From contig NZ_PDCP01000017.1 of NCBI RefSeq assembly GCF_002553505.1, positions 1 to 64,000 on the forward strand: DNA of 64,000 bases, given 5' to 3'. A program made the position numbers and the translations under genes. The notes under the pieces were generated by a model. The model was not told the DNA's origin and ran no database searches. It saw only the letters and a program-made list of their open reading frames with translations. Shown here piece by piece: positions 18,454-27,414 of the stretch; position 1 is the first letter of the stretch; the number at the start of each line of letters is the position of its first letter. Origin of the DNA: Mycolicibacterium agri. Lineage in GTDB: Bacteria > Actinomycetota > Actinomycetes > Mycobacteriales > Mycobacteriaceae.

Positions 18454-19521
18454 GTGTCCCACGACGCGCCGGCGAACAGCGCCCGCCCGGAGGGAACGAC
18501 CCGCGGCAAATACTGGTGGCTACGGTGGGTGGTCATCGGCGTCGCCGTCGTGGTGCTGACCGTCGAGGTGACGCTCGTCTGGGATCAATTGGCCAAAGCG
18601 TTCAACAGCCTTTACGCCGCAAAATGGCTATGGGTGCTGGCCGCGCTGATCGCGGCGCTGGCGTCGATGCACAGCTTCGCGCAGATCCAACGCACGCTAC
18701 TGAAGTCGGCGGGCGTGGCGGTCAAGCAGTGGCGGTCGGAAGCCGCGTTCTACGCGGGCAACGCGTTGTCGACGACGATGCCCGGCGGCCCGGTGCTGTC
18801 GACCACCTTCCTCTACCGCCAGCAGCGGCTGTGGGGAGCCTCGCCGGTGGTGGCGTCGTGGCAGCTGGTGATGTCGGGGGTGCTGCAGGCGGTGGGCCTT
18901 GCGCTGCTCGGCCTCGGCGGTGCGTTTCTGCTCGGCGCCTCGAAAAACCCTCTGTCGCTTATCTTTACACTCGGCGGTTTCGTCGCGCTGCTGCTGCTGG
19001 CCCAAGCCGTGGCGTCGCGGCCCGACCTGATCGACGGCATCGGGATCAAGGTGCTGTCGTGGGTCAACTCGGTGCGCGGCAAACCGGCCGACACCGGCGT
19101 TGACAAGTGGCGGGAACACCTTCAGCAACTCGAGGCGGTCAGCCTCGGCCGCCGCGATCTGTCGGTGGCGTTCAGCTGGTCGTTGTTCAACTGGGTCGCC
19201 GACGTGGCATGCCTGGCCTTCGCCGCCTACGCCGCTGGCGGCAGGCCCTCGCTGGCCGGGCTGACCGTCGCCTACGCCGCCGCTCGGGCGGTCGGCACGA
19301 TACCGCTGATGCCCGACGGGTTGCTGGTGGTCGAGGCGGTGTTGGTGCCCGGCCTGGTCACCAGCGGCATGGCGCTGGCGACGGCGATCTCCGCGATGCT
19401 GATCTACCGGCTGATCAGCTGGATCTTCATAGCCGCGATCGGCTGGGTGGTGTTCTTCTTCATGTTCCGCACGGAGAAAGACGTCGATCCCGATGCGCCC
19501 GTCGTGAGAGGCGAACTGTGA
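18454..19521 (+). CDS. LPG-synthase-type flippase-domain membrane protein (Rv0204c-like)
   Basis: 355 residues, about 8 helices, belonging to the UPF0104/lysylphosphatidylglycerol synthase transmembrane family: LSTTMPGGPVLSTTFLYRQ near residue 108-125 and TIPLMPDGLLVVEAVLVPGL near residue 282-300 are typical. Without an aminoacyl-transferase domain it would be a lipid flippase or carrier of unknown substrate. The GTG start directly follows TACCCT-N7, a plausible leaderless -10 element. The stop overlaps the GTG of the DUF3054 gene. Location beside mmpL3 suggests an envelope-lipid role; inference. Confidence 0.88.
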   Translation: MSHDAPANSARPEGTTRGKYWWLRWVVIGVAVVVLTVEVTLVWDQLAKAFNSLYAAKWLWVLAALIAALASMHSFAQIQRTLLKSAGVAVKQWRSEAAFYAGNALSTTMPGGPVLSTTFLYRQQRLWGASPVVASWQLVMSGVLQAVGLALLGLGGAFLLGASKNPLSLIFTLGGFVALLLLAQAVASRPDLIDGIGIKVLSWVNSVRGKPADTGVDKWREHLQQLEAVSLGRRDLSVAFSWSLFNWVADVACLAFAAYAAGGRPSLAGLTVAYAAARAVGTIPLMPDGLLVVEAVLVPGLVTSGMALATAISAMLIYRLISWIFIAAIGWVVFFFMFRTEKDVDPDAPVVRGEL

Positions 19522-19883
19522 ACCGAAACACCGCTTTAGCTGCGATCGCCGACATCCTCGGCGTGCTGGTGTTCTCCGTCGTGGGCAGGCGCAGCCACGA
19601 CGAGGGGCTGACCGTGGCGGGCGTCGCGCAGACCGCGTGGCCGTTCCTGGTCGGCGCTGCGGTGGGCTGGCTGCTGGCGCGGGCCTGGCGCCGACCGACC
19701 GCCGTCGCACCGACGGGCCTGGTGGTGTGGCTGTGCACGGTCGCGGTCGGAATGCTGTTGCGCAAGGCGACTTCCGCCGGTGTCGCCGTGGCGTTCATCA
19801 TCGTGGCGTCCGCGGCGACGGCGGTGATGTTGCTCGGCTGGCGGGTGACTGTCGCGGCCCTTCGCCGCGCCGATCACCGCTGA
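19518..19883 (+). CDS. DUF3054 membrane protein
   Basis: 121 residues from GTG 19518, overlapping the previous stop (GTGA). Four hydrophobic helices. The opening LAAIADILGVLVFSVVGRRSHDEG and the later VGMLLRKATSAGVAVAFIIVASA match actinobacterial DUF3054 proteins. Function unknown. Translationally coupled to the flippase-like gene. The longer frame starting at 19107 is an out-of-frame shadow and is rejected. Convergent with the histidine kinase gene (10-bp overlap). Confidence 0.85.
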   Translation: MNRNTALAAIADILGVLVFSVVGRRSHDEGLTVAGVAQTAWPFLVGAAVGWLLARAWRRPTAVAPTGLVVWLCTVAVGMLLRKATSAGVAVAFIIVASAATAVMLLGWRVTVAALRRADHR

Positions 19884-21220
19884 GCGGTCGAATCCCTTTG
19901 AGGCTCAGGCGCAGTAGAAACCGTCAGGGTGGCCCGCAGCCCGCCCATCGGGCTGTCCGACAGCACGATGGTGCCGCCGTGCAGCGCCGCCTGCTGCGCC
20001 ACCAGCGCCAGGCCGAGCCCCGATCCGCCCGGTGTGGCGGTGCTGCCGCGGGTGAACCGGCCAAGCACGCTCTTGTGTTCCTCGGCTGGCAGACCGCGCC
20101 CGTCGTCGTCGACGGTGATCGTGATCGAATGCGGTAACCGGTGTGCCGCCAACACAATTCGGGTCGCCTGCCCGTGGGTGACGGCGTTGCGGACCAGGTT
20201 GTCGACGGCCAACCGCAGCCCGCTCGGCCAGCCCCAGATGGTGCCGAGGCTGTCGTCGGCCTCCACCAGGATCGCCACCGACCCGGCCGTGCGCATGTTC
20301 TCCCGCGCCACCCGGTCGAGCAGGTCGGTGACGTCGATAATTTCGCGGTCCTCGGCCTGCGCGAGCTCACCGGAGGCGAGTTGGCCGAGCGCGGTGATGG
20401 TGGCTTCGACGCGGCGCTGCGCGCGCGACAGGTCGTTGACCACCTCGGCCCGCTCCTCGGCGGGCAGGTCGTGAATGCGCAACGTGTCCAGGTCGGCACG
20501 CATCGCGGTCAGCGGTGTGCGCAGTTCGTGGGCGGCGTTGGCAGCGAAATCCTGCGCCGCCTGAAGTGAATTCGTGGTGGCCTGCTGCGCGGCGGCGAGC
20601 CGTTCGAGCATGCCCGTCATCGCCTCCGACAGTTCCTCGGCCTCGCGCACCCCGCGCACCTCGGGCATCTCCTCGGTGCCCTTGCCGAGCCTGCGGGTGT
20701 GTTCGGTCAGCCTGCGCAGCGGCCGAATCGCGGGCCCGGACAGCAGCCAGCCGACACCCGCGGCAATCAACACCGTCACCAGACCGACGGCGACGTAGAA
20801 CGGTATGCGGGCCCGGCTCAACAAGATGCTGTCGGCGCGGATGCCGATCGAAACCAGGATGCCGCCTTGCTGTTCCACCGGGATGGTGCGCACCCGGTAC
20901 TCGACGCCATTGACTTCGACGTCGGCCGTGCCTGGCGGCAGCTGCGGCAACTGCAGCCCGCGTTGAAAGATCACCTGGCCGGTGTTCTTCATCCGGCCGG
21001 TCGTCAGGACTTCGCGCCCCGGGTCCGACATCTGGTCGGGGTACATGCTGGCGTCGACGATGGAGTCCAGCCGCAGATCCAGTTGCTGCGCATCGTTATT
21101 CGCCAGCACCAGCGAGGTGAGGATGGTGAACACCGCGACGACGGCGGCGGCCGCGGTGGCGGCGGCCAACGCCACCCTGGTGCGCAGCGAGGCAGAGCGA
21201 ACCAAACGTCTCCGGCGCAC
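19874..21220 (-). CDS. Two-component sensor histidine kinase, PrrB-like
   Basis: 448 residues. Transmembrane helix 1 (about 14-40), a roughly 95-residue extracytoplasmic sensor, helix 2 (about 138-162), HAMP, then the HisKA H-box FAANAAHELRTPLTAMRAD with phospho-His about 231, an N-box (LRLAVDNLVRNAVTHG) and G-boxes (DDGRGLP, GGSGLGLALV). It pairs with the response regulator 60 bp upstream on the same strand. Together they resemble the PrrAB pair but sit beside haem-uptake genes. The GTG start at 21220 follows a CT-rich repeat. Signal unknown. Confidence 0.93.
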   Translation of the reverse strand: MRRRRLVRSASLRTRVALAAATAAAAVVAVFTILTSLVLANNDAQQLDLRLDSIVDASMYPDQMSDPGREVLTTGRMKNTGQVIFQRGLQLPQLPPGTADVEVNGVEYRVRTIPVEQQGGILVSIGIRADSILLSRARIPFYVAVGLVTVLIAAGVGWLLSGPAIRPLRRLTEHTRRLGKGTEEMPEVRGVREAEELSEAMTGMLERLAAAQQATTNSLQAAQDFAANAAHELRTPLTAMRADLDTLRIHDLPAEERAEVVNDLSRAQRRVEATITALGQLASGELAQAEDREIIDVTDLLDRVARENMRTAGSVAILVEADDSLGTIWGWPSGLRLAVDNLVRNAVTHGQATRIVLAAHRLPHSITITVDDDGRGLPAEEHKSVLGRFTRGSTATPGGSGLGLALVAQQAALHGGTIVLSDSPMGGLRATLTVSTAPEPQRDSTAQR

Positions 21221-21254
21221 TCACCGCTCGCTTCGGATGCTCGACGCCACTACT

Positions 21255-21292
21255 TCTCGTCTACGTCTCGTCTGTCTCGTCTAGGTCTCGTC
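21255..21292. repeat. Degenerate short repeat between regulator and kinase genes
   Basis: Four copies of TCTCGTC spaced 9-11 bases apart (unit about GTCTCGTCTA). They span the response-regulator stop codon (21281-21283) and most of the 60-bp gap to the kinase start. Probably slippage-generated; it could affect coupling of the two genes. Confidence 0.6.
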
Positions 21293-22003
21293 CCGCAGCA
21301 CGTAACCGATGCCGCGCACGGTGTGGATCACCCTCGGCAGCCCGTCGCGTTCGAGCTTGCGGCGCAGATAGCTGATGAACACGTCGGCGACGTTGGTGTC
21401 CACGTCGAAGTCGTAACCCCAGACCAGTTCCAGCAGTCGCTGGCGGCTCAGCACCACACCGGCATTCTCGGCGAGCACCGCGAGCAAGTCGAATTCACGC
21501 TTGGTCAGATCGACACGCTCACCGTCGACGAACACCAACCGGCGGGCGGTGTCGATGGTCAGCGGTCCCACCGTCATCGTGTCCGACGCTTGCGCGGACT
21601 GGCTGGCGCGCCGCAGCAGGGCGTGCAGCCGAGCCACCAACTCGCCGAGGTCGAACGGCTTGGTCAGATAGTCGTCGGCGCCGGCCTCCAGGCCCGCGAT
21701 CCGGTCGTTGACGGTGTCGCGTGCCGACAGCACGCAGATCGGTATGTCATTTCCCAATGCGCGCAGCGCAGTCACCACCGCGACGCCGTCGAGTTCCGGC
21801 ATCTGCACATCCAGAACCAGGGCGTCGTGTTTCTCGCTTGCCAGGAGCCGCAGGGCCTCTTTTCCGGTTGCCGCGACCCGGACGTCGAAACCTGAATGCC
21901 GCAGTCCGCGGGCCACAGATGTCCGAACGTCCGGGTCGTCGTCGACCATGAGCACCATTCGCCCGGTGCTCTCCTGCGCGGGCGGCTCTTCTCCGACCCG
22001 CAC
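21281..22003 (-). CDS. OmpR-family response regulator, PrrA-like
   Basis: 240 residues from GTG 22003, five bases after the stop of the haem-binding protein gene. Receiver domain about 15-130: acidic pocket MVDDDPDV, phospho-acceptor Asp about 65 in [12 protein letters not shown], and the conserved Lys in [10 protein letters not shown]. The C-terminal winged helix (about 145-238) contains [14 protein letters not shown] and [14 protein letters not shown] recognition and dimer elements, ending [12 protein letters not shown]. Similar by eye to PrrA. Being in one transcription unit with a haem-binding protein, it may report on haem or envelope state; inference. Confidence 0.93.
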   Translation of the reverse strand: MRVGEEPPAQESTGRMVLMVDDDPDVRTSVARGLRHSGFDVRVAATGKEALRLLASEKHDALVLDVQMPELDGVAVVTALRALGNDIPICVLSARDTVNDRIAGLEAGADDYLTKPFDLGELVARLHALLRRASQSAQASDTMTVGPLTIDTARRLVFVDGERVDLTKREFDLLAVLAENAGVVLSRQRLLELVWGYDFDVDTNVADVFISYLRRKLERDGLPRVIHTVRGIGYVLRDET

Positions 22004-22008
22004 CCGAA

Positions 22009-22383
22009 TTATGTGTCTGCGATGCCGTCGCCGTTGGTGTCGCCGCAGCGATTCTTGATGTCCACCAGCGGCTGACGGATGGCGCCGAGCTCGGCCCTCA
22101 CCTGCGGATTGGCATTCAGATAGTTCTCGACCTCAACGCGGACCTCGTCGCGGTTCTTACCCTCAAGACTGGTGAAGAAGTAGTTCACGTCGGGGTGCGT
22201 GAACAGATACGCCGATGTCGAGGCGGAGACACCGGAGGCCACACCGGCCAGATCGGCGGCGGTGCAGTTGGGTGGCTCGGCCATCGCCGCTGGCGAAGCC
22301 GCGAACAGCAACGCGCCAGTGAGCGCACCGGTACCTACCGCGCCAGCTACCGCACGCCGCGCCGTACGGGCAGAGAGCAACAT
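22009..22383 (-). CDS. Secreted haem-binding (hemophore-type) protein, Rv0203-like
   Basis: 124 residues from the ATG at 22383, chosen because AAGGAG lies 8 bases before it; the upstream ATGs add only poorly encoded sequence. Sec signal peptide (about residues 1-36, cleavage after AMA-E). The mature part has one Cys near each end (NCTAADLAG and KNRCGDTNG), probably disulphide-linked, and the typical helical segment [15 protein letters not shown] then [15 protein letters not shown]. Family members bind haem outside the cell and pass it to MmpL3/MmpL11 domains. It leads the operon with the response regulator and kinase. Confidence 0.82.
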   Translation of the reverse strand: MLLSARTARRAVAGAVGTGALTGALLFAASPAAMAEPPNCTAADLAGVASGVSASTSAYLFTHPDVNYFFTSLEGKNRDEVRVEVENYLNANPQVRAELGAIRQPLVDIKNRCGDTNGDGIADT

Positions 22384-22552
22384 TGACAGGCTCCTTCTGA
22401 AATGTGTTGTGGCAGTAACCATGGGAGTTACAGACACCGAAAAGCTAAGCAGAATCGGTGCTGACTTTCCTGCCTTGTGTATAAACGCGTCTCAGAAAGT
22501 TGCAAACACGCAGTTCAGAGCGGGTAACAAATCGGCAACGCGGCGCTCCTAG

Positions 22553-23116
22553 CTACCGTGTGCGCGGCACCGCCGGACCCGGCAACGGGCCAGTTCCCTC
22601 GACGACCGCCGAGGCTGGCGACGACTGCGCCGGCAAAGCGCTGCCGGGAACGCCGACGGTCTGTGCGCCGGGCAGCGATCCTGGCAAATCCGTCGGCACG
22701 CCGCCGCCCTGCTGGGCGCCCTGCAGCACACCCAGGATCTGCGGCACGGTGACCGGAAGCTTGCACCGGCCGGACAGATCGGTCAGCGGCCGCTGCAACT
22801 GCTGCATGTCCTTCGCCACCTGCGGATTGGCGTCGAAATAGGCCTTCAGCGCGGCCAGTGACTGCGGGCCGCCCTGCTGCTGCGAGATCATCGTCAGCGC
22901 CGTGTTGGTCTCAGGGTGCGAATCGAGGTAATAGCCCGTCGACGTGGCCACCGACCCGACGGTCTTGGCGACGGTGCTGGCGGCGCACGGATCCGGCGCC
23001 GCTGTTGCTGACGGCTGCGACGGCACAGTCACCGCAGCGATCGCTGCACCACCGGCGGCGCAGACAGCGAACGCGGCAAACAGGCCGCGGCGGACGGTCT
23101 CACGGGTCGGTGTCAT
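22553..23116 (-). CDS. Second secreted hemophore-type protein with Pro/Gly-rich tail
   Basis: 187 residues from ATG 23116 (AAGGAG 7 bases upstream). Signal peptide ending near TATAA-PDPCA. The fold matches the neighbour at 22009: DPCAASTVAKTVGSV, GYYLDSHPETNTALTMI, then AYFDANPQVAKDMQQLQRPL and a second Cys in LSGRCKLP. After that comes a 70-residue Gly/Pro/Gln-rich tail absent from the neighbour, perhaps a wall-spanning linker. Likely haem acquisition together with the divergent mmpL11. A 169-bp gap (22384-22552) separates it from the first copy and should hold the promoter of that operon. Confidence 0.82.
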   Translation of the reverse strand: MTPTRETVRRGLFAAFAVCAAGGAAIAAVTVPSQPSATAAPDPCAASTVAKTVGSVATSTGYYLDSHPETNTALTMISQQQGGPQSLAALKAYFDANPQVAKDMQQLQRPLTDLSGRCKLPVTVPQILGVLQGAQQGGGVPTDLPGSLPGAQTVGVPGSALPAQSSPASAVVEGTGPLPGPAVPRTR

Positions 23117-23296
23117 CGAAAACTCCTTAAGATTTGCGGGCACCGCAGTGTCTCGGGTGTCTCGCAAACGGCTGCGGCGTTCGGCGACCGGGCCCCCGCG
23201 CCATAGCGGCCAAGTCGACATAATGCCATCGCCACTACACTTGGGCCAATCCAGCAACGGGTCCGCATTTCACAAGAGCCGGAAAAGGCTGTTTAA

Positions 23297-23311
23297 GGCC
23301 TTAATTAGGCC
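23297..23311. promoter_or_regulatory. Palindrome in the hemophore/mmpL11 divergent promoter
   Basis: GGCCT-TAATT-AGGCC is a 5-bp perfect inverted repeat with an AT-rich centre, in the 277-bp region between the divergent hemophore-type gene and mmpL11. It is AT-rich relative to its surroundings, as operators here often are. No regulator can be named; the sequence is not a match to the IdeR/Fur iron boxes I know. Confidence 0.4.
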
Positions 23312-23393
23312 GCATCGCGCCAGCACACGCTGGTATATCCTCACGGCACGTAACGCGAGCCGGGGAGAAAGCGGGACAGACATCCAGCAGTTC

Positions 23394-26363
23394 ATGATGC
23401 GCTTGAGCAGTAGCCTGCGCAGATTCCGCTGGGCGGTGTTCGCGGTGTGGCTACTCCTATTACTGCCTGCGGTGTACCTGGGAGCGACCCATTCGGGTCA
23501 CCTCACCGGAGGCGGGTTCGAAGTTGCCGGCTCACAGTCTCTCTATGTTCAGGAAGAGCTGGAAAAGCAGTTCCCCGAACAGGGCGCCTCACCCCTTGCG
23601 CTGGTCGCGGCGCCGCGGGCGGACGCGTCGTACGCCGACATGGACGCAGCGGTAGCGCACCTCGAGAAGATTGCCAGCGAGGTGCCCAGCGTGGAGGTGG
23701 TGCCCAACCCGCAGCAGCCGCCGCCCCAGCCCGACCGCCCCTACGTCGTGACGCTGCAGCTGGGGTTCGACAACACCGGCGCGGTCGACGTCGCCAAGCA
23801 GCTGCGGCAGAAGGTCGGCATCAACGGCGACCAGCCGGGTGAGGTCGCCGACGGCAAAGTCAAGCTCTACGTGATCGGGCAGGGCGCGCTCGGCGCCGCC
23901 GCCACCGCCGCGACCAAGCACGACATCGCGCAGGCCGAGCAGTGGAACCTGCCGATCGTGCTGATCGTGCTGCTGGCCGTGTTCGGGTCGCTTGCCGCCG
24001 CCGCCATGCCGCTGGTGCTGGGCATCTGCACGGTCGCGGTCACCATGGGCGTGGTCTACCTGCTGTCGATGTACACCACGATGTCGGTGTTCGTGACGTC
24101 GACGGTGTCGATGTTCGGCATCGCGTTGGCCATCGACTATTCACTCTTCATTCTCATGCGGTTCCGAGAGGAACTGCGCGCCGGACGCGAACCGCAGGAC
24201 GCCGCCGACGCCGCGATGGGCACGTCGGGCCTTGCGGTGGTGCTGTCCGGGTTGACGGTGATCGCGTCGCTGACCGGCATCTACCTGATCAATACGCCCG
24301 TGCTGGTGTCGATGGCCACGGGCGCGATCCTGGCGGTGGCAGTCGCGGTGCTCACGTCGACGACGTTGACGCCCGCGGTGCTGGCGACGTGCGGGCGGGC
24401 CGCGGCGAAACGATCCTGGCTGCTGCACTGGTCGCGGCGCCCGGAGACCACCCAGTCGCGGTTCTGGACCCGGTGGACCGGGTCGGTGATGCGCCGGCCG
24501 TGGCTGTCGGCGCTGGCCGCCACCCTGTTGTTGCTCACGCTGGCCGCGCCCGCGTTCTCGATGGTGCTCGGCAACAGCATGCAGCGGCAGTTCGACCCGA
24601 CCCACGAGATCCGCGGTGGCGTCAACGCCGCGGCGGACGCGCTCGGCCCCGGCGCGCTCGGCCCGGTCCGGGTGCTGGTGACGTTCCCCGACGGCAGCGC
24701 TGCGTCGGCGCCGACGAAGGAACCGCTGTTGCAGCAGGTGCAGCAGCGGATGGCGCAGGCGCCCAACGTCGTCAACGTGCAGCCTGCGGTGTTCGGCAAC
24801 GACTACCGCAGCGCCCTGCTGTCGGCGGTGCTGTCGGTGGATCCGGAGGACATGGCCGCACGCGAGTCCGTCGACTGGATGCGCGAGCAGCTACCGCCGG
24901 TGGTCGGCGACGAGGCCAGGGTCGACGTCGGCGGCCCGACCGCGCTGATCAAGGACTTCGACGACCGGGTGTCGAAGACCCAGCCCTCAGTGTTCGGCTT
25001 CGTCGCGCTGATCGCGTTCGTGATGCTGCTGGTGTCGATCCGGTCGGTGGTGTTGGCGCTCAAGGGCGTCTTGATGACGGTGCTGTCGGTGGCCGCCGCC
25101 TACGGCAGCCTCGTCGTCGTCTTCCAATGGGGCTGGCTGGAGGTGCTGGGCTTCAGGTCCATCTCCTCGCTGGACAGCACGATCCCGCCGCTGGTGCTGG
25201 CGATGACGTTCGGGCTGTCGATGGACTACGAGATCTTCCTGCTGACCCGCATCCGCGAACGGTTCGTGCAGACGGGCAACACCCGCGACGCCGTCGCCTA
25301 CGGCGTCAGCACCAGCGCGCGCACCATCACCAGCGCGGCGCTGATCATGATCGCGGTGTTCGTCGGGTTCGCGTTCGCAGGCATGCCGCTTGTCGCGCAG
25401 CTCGGTGTCGCATGCGCGGTCGCGATCGCCGTCGACGCCACCGTGGTGCGATTGGTTCTGGTGCCCGCGCTGATGGCGATGTTCGACCGCTGGAACTGGT
25501 GGCTGCCGCGCTGGCTGGACCGCATCCTGCCGTCGGTGGACTTCGAGAAGCCGTTGCCGAAGGCCGACATCGGCGACCTGGTCATCATTCCCGACGACAT
25601 CTCCACGATGGCCGCGTCCGGCATCGACATCCGCCACGTGGTGAAGTCGGCGGCCAAGCTGAAGTCGCTGGCGCCCAACACAATTACCGTCGCCGACCCG
25701 TTGGCGTTCAGCGGGTGCCTGCCGCCCAAGGCCGCCAAGGCCGTGGCGGGGACCAAGACGGTCAACGGCCACCGACACACCAACGGCCATTCGAGAGGTC
25801 ACTCGAACGGGCACCCGAACGGCCACACCAACGGCAACGGCGCCACCAACGGCAAGACGGTGAAGATCAAGCACGGCCCGCGTCCCGTGCATCCCGTCAC
25901 GATGTGGCGCGGCCGGTTGTCGGTGGCGCTGGATGCGCTGGAAACCGCGGCCGAAACCGAGCGGCCGCCGGTCGAACGCAACAGCCCGATGGAGACGACG
26001 AACGTCCAGTTGCCCACCGGCGACCGGCTGCAGATTCCGACCGGTGCGGAGACGCTGCGGCTGAAGAGCTACCTCATCATGTGCCGCAACAGCACGAAAG
26101 ACTTTGCCGAGTTTGCCGATTTGGTCGAGTCGATGGAAACTCAAACAGCCGCTTTGGTACTGGCCGGTATGGATCGGTACTACTGTGGTGAGCCATCCAG
26201 GAAGCAGTGGGTGGCCACGCAACTGGTGCGCCGGCTGGCCGATCCGCATCCGTCGGACGAGTTCGACATCCCGATGTCGGGCCCCGATGCGGAGGCGGAA
26301 TGGGCCAAAGTGCGGCAACGCTGTCTGTCGGTTGCGGTCGCGATGCTGGAGGAGGCGAGGTGA
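23394..26363 (+). CDS. mmpL11: MmpL11, RND-family lipid exporter
   Basis: 989 residues from ATG 23394 (MMRLSSSLRRFRW, the conserved MmpL11 N-terminus). RND transporter with 12 helices. Proton-relay Asp-Tyr pairs lie at about 248-249 (LAIDYSLFILMRF) and 611-612 (LSMDYEIFLLTRI). MmpL11 exports monomeromycolyl diacylglycerol and mycolate wax esters and has been linked to haem import with Rv0203-type proteins. Unusual: residues about 790-822 in the C-terminal cytoplasmic region hold six His in NGH/RGH repeats. The stop overlaps the next gene by GTGA. The longer frame from 22944 overlaps the divergent hemophore gene and is rejected. Confidence 0.95.
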   Translation: MMRLSSSLRRFRWAVFAVWLLLLLPAVYLGATHSGHLTGGGFEVAGSQSLYVQEELEKQFPEQGASPLALVAAPRADASYADMDAAVAHLEKIASEVPSVEVVPNPQQPPPQPDRPYVVTLQLGFDNTGAVDVAKQLRQKVGINGDQPGEVADGKVKLYVIGQGALGAAATAATKHDIAQAEQWNLPIVLIVLLAVFGSLAAAAMPLVLGICTVAVTMGVVYLLSMYTTMSVFVTSTVSMFGIALAIDYSLFILMRFREELRAGREPQDAADAAMGTSGLAVVLSGLTVIASLTGIYLINTPVLVSMATGAILAVAVAVLTSTTLTPAVLATCGRAAAKRSWLLHWSRRPETTQSRFWTRWTGSVMRRPWLSALAATLLLLTLAAPAFSMVLGNSMQRQFDPTHEIRGGVNAAADALGPGALGPVRVLVTFPDGSAASAPTKEPLLQQVQQRMAQAPNVVNVQPAVFGNDYRSALLSAVLSVDPEDMAARESVDWMREQLPPVVGDEARVDVGGPTALIKDFDDRVSKTQPSVFGFVALIAFVMLLVSIRSVVLALKGVLMTVLSVAAAYGSLVVVFQWGWLEVLGFRSISSLDSTIPPLVLAMTFGLSMDYEIFLLTRIRERFVQTGNTRDAVAYGVSTSARTITSAALIMIAVFVGFAFAGMPLVAQLGVACAVAIAVDATVVRLVLVPALMAMFDRWNWWLPRWLDRILPSVDFEKPLPKADIGDLVIIPDDISTMAASGIDIRHVVKSAAKLKSLAPNTITVADPLAFSGCLPPKAAKAVAGTKTVNGHRHTNGHSRGHSNGHPNGHTNGNGATNGKTVKIKHGPRPVHPVTMWRGRLSVALDALETAAETERPPVERNSPMETTNVQLPTGDRLQIPTGAETLRLKSYLIMCRNSTKDFAEFADLVESMETQTAALVLAGMDRYYCGEPSRKQWVATQLVRRLADPHPSDEFDIPMSGPDAEAEWAKVRQRCLSVAVAMLEEAR

Positions 26364-26947
26364 CACTGTCGGTGGACGCACGCCGCGAGGCGGTTACCGC
26401 TCGCATCCCGTCGGCGAGGGCGGGAGCCGCTTCGGCGAATGCGCCGAGCACGTCGAACACATCGAGCGCATCGAGTGCTTCGAGACGCAGGCCGCAACGG
26501 CCCGCGGTCGAAAACAAGCCGGTGGAGTTCTGGCCGACGGCGGCCATCCGCGACGCCCTGGAGACCGACGACCTGACGGTGTGGCAGCGCATCGCCGCCG
26601 CCATCAAACGCGATCCGTACGGACGCACCGCCCGCCAGGTCGAAGAGGTGCTGGAATCGACCCGGCCGTATGGAGTTTCGAAAGCATTGTCTGAAGTGTT
26701 GAGCCGTAGCCGTGAGAACCTCGAAGCCAACGAACGCGCCGAAGTCGCGCGCCTGATCAGGGCGCTGCTCGGCCGGTCGGGACTCAAACCGCAGGAGTTC
26801 GCGTCGCGCATCGGCGTTTCCGGCGAGGAGTTCGCCCACTATCTGGAGGCCAGGACCAGCCCGCCTGCATCGCTGATGGTGCGGATGAGCAGGCTGTCGG
26901 ACCGCTTCGCGAAGATGAAGGCACAACGCGCCAACGGCGGCCGCTGA
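26360..26947 (+). CDS. Conserved protein with helix-turn-helix-like C-terminus (Rv0201c-like)
   Basis: 195 residues from GTG 26360, overlapping the mmpL11 stop by 4 bases. The first 55 residues are Ala/Ser/Arg-rich and low complexity. The middle (AAIRDALETDDLTVWQRIAAAIKRDPYGRTARQVEEVLE) is helical. The C-terminal segment RALLGRSGLKPQEFASRIGVSGEEFAHYLEART has the spacing of a Cro/XRE-type helix-turn-helix. It may bind DNA and regulate the mmpL11 locus; this is inferred from a visual motif only. Coupled translation with mmpL11. Confidence 0.75.
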   Translation: MTLSVDARREAVTARIPSARAGAASANAPSTSNTSSASSASRRRPQRPAVENKPVEFWPTAAIRDALETDDLTVWQRIAAAIKRDPYGRTARQVEEVLESTRPYGVSKALSEVLSRSRENLEANERAEVARLIRALLGRSGLKPQEFASRIGVSGEEFAHYLEARTSPPASLMVRMSRLSDRFAKMKAQRANGGR

Positions 26948-27006
26948 CTCAAGGGCTTTAGACCCACTCGACGGACCGACATCGAAGCGCGGGTATACCG
27001 GTAGTC

Positions 27007-27414
27007 ATGGACGCCGACATCGCCCGCATACTCCGTGAGACCCGCACCGTCGCGATCGTCGGCGCATCCGCCAACCGCGCCCGCCCCGTCTACGACGTGT
27101 GGCGCTACCTCGAGCGGGCCAGCGACTACGAGCTGTACCTGGTCAATCCCACCATCACCGAGGTCGACGGCACGCCCACCTATCCGAATCTGTCCGCGCT
27201 TCCGGTGGTGCCCGACCTGGTGGACGTCTTCCGACGCCAGGAGTTTCTCCGCGATGTGCTCGACGACGCCGTACGCGTCGGCGCGAAGACGCTGTGGCTG
27301 CAGTCGGGCCTGTGGGATCCGGCGATCGCGCGCGACGGCGAGGCGGCAGGCCTGCAGGTGGTGATGGACCGGTGCCTGAAGGTCGAGCACGCCCGCCTGC
27401 TCAGCGTGAGTTGA
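27007..27414 (+). CDS. CoA-binding domain protein (YccU-like)
   Basis: 135 residues forming a single Rossmann-like CoA-binding domain: TVAIVGASANRARPVYDVWRYL with the GASxxxxRP nucleotide-binding turn, YELYLVNPTITEVDGTPTYP, then DLVDVFRRQEFL, LWLQSGLWDPAIA and GLQVVMDRCLKVEHARL at the end. It resembles the small stand-alone YccU/COG1832 family. Ligand CoA or acyl-CoA; physiological role unknown. Single gene, with its 3' end overlapping the convergent omamB gene by 14 bp. Confidence 0.92.
   Translation: MDADIARILRETRTVAIVGASANRARPVYDVWRYLERASDYELYLVNPTITEVDGTPTYPNLSALPVVPDLVDVFRRQEFLRDVLDDAVRVGAKTLWLQSGLWDPAIARDGEAAGLQVVMDRCLKVEHARLLSVS

Noticed and set aside
22944..23393. 150-codon N-terminal extension of mmpL11
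   Set aside because: It overlaps the divergent hemophore-type gene antisense; conserved MmpL11 N-terminus begins at 23394.
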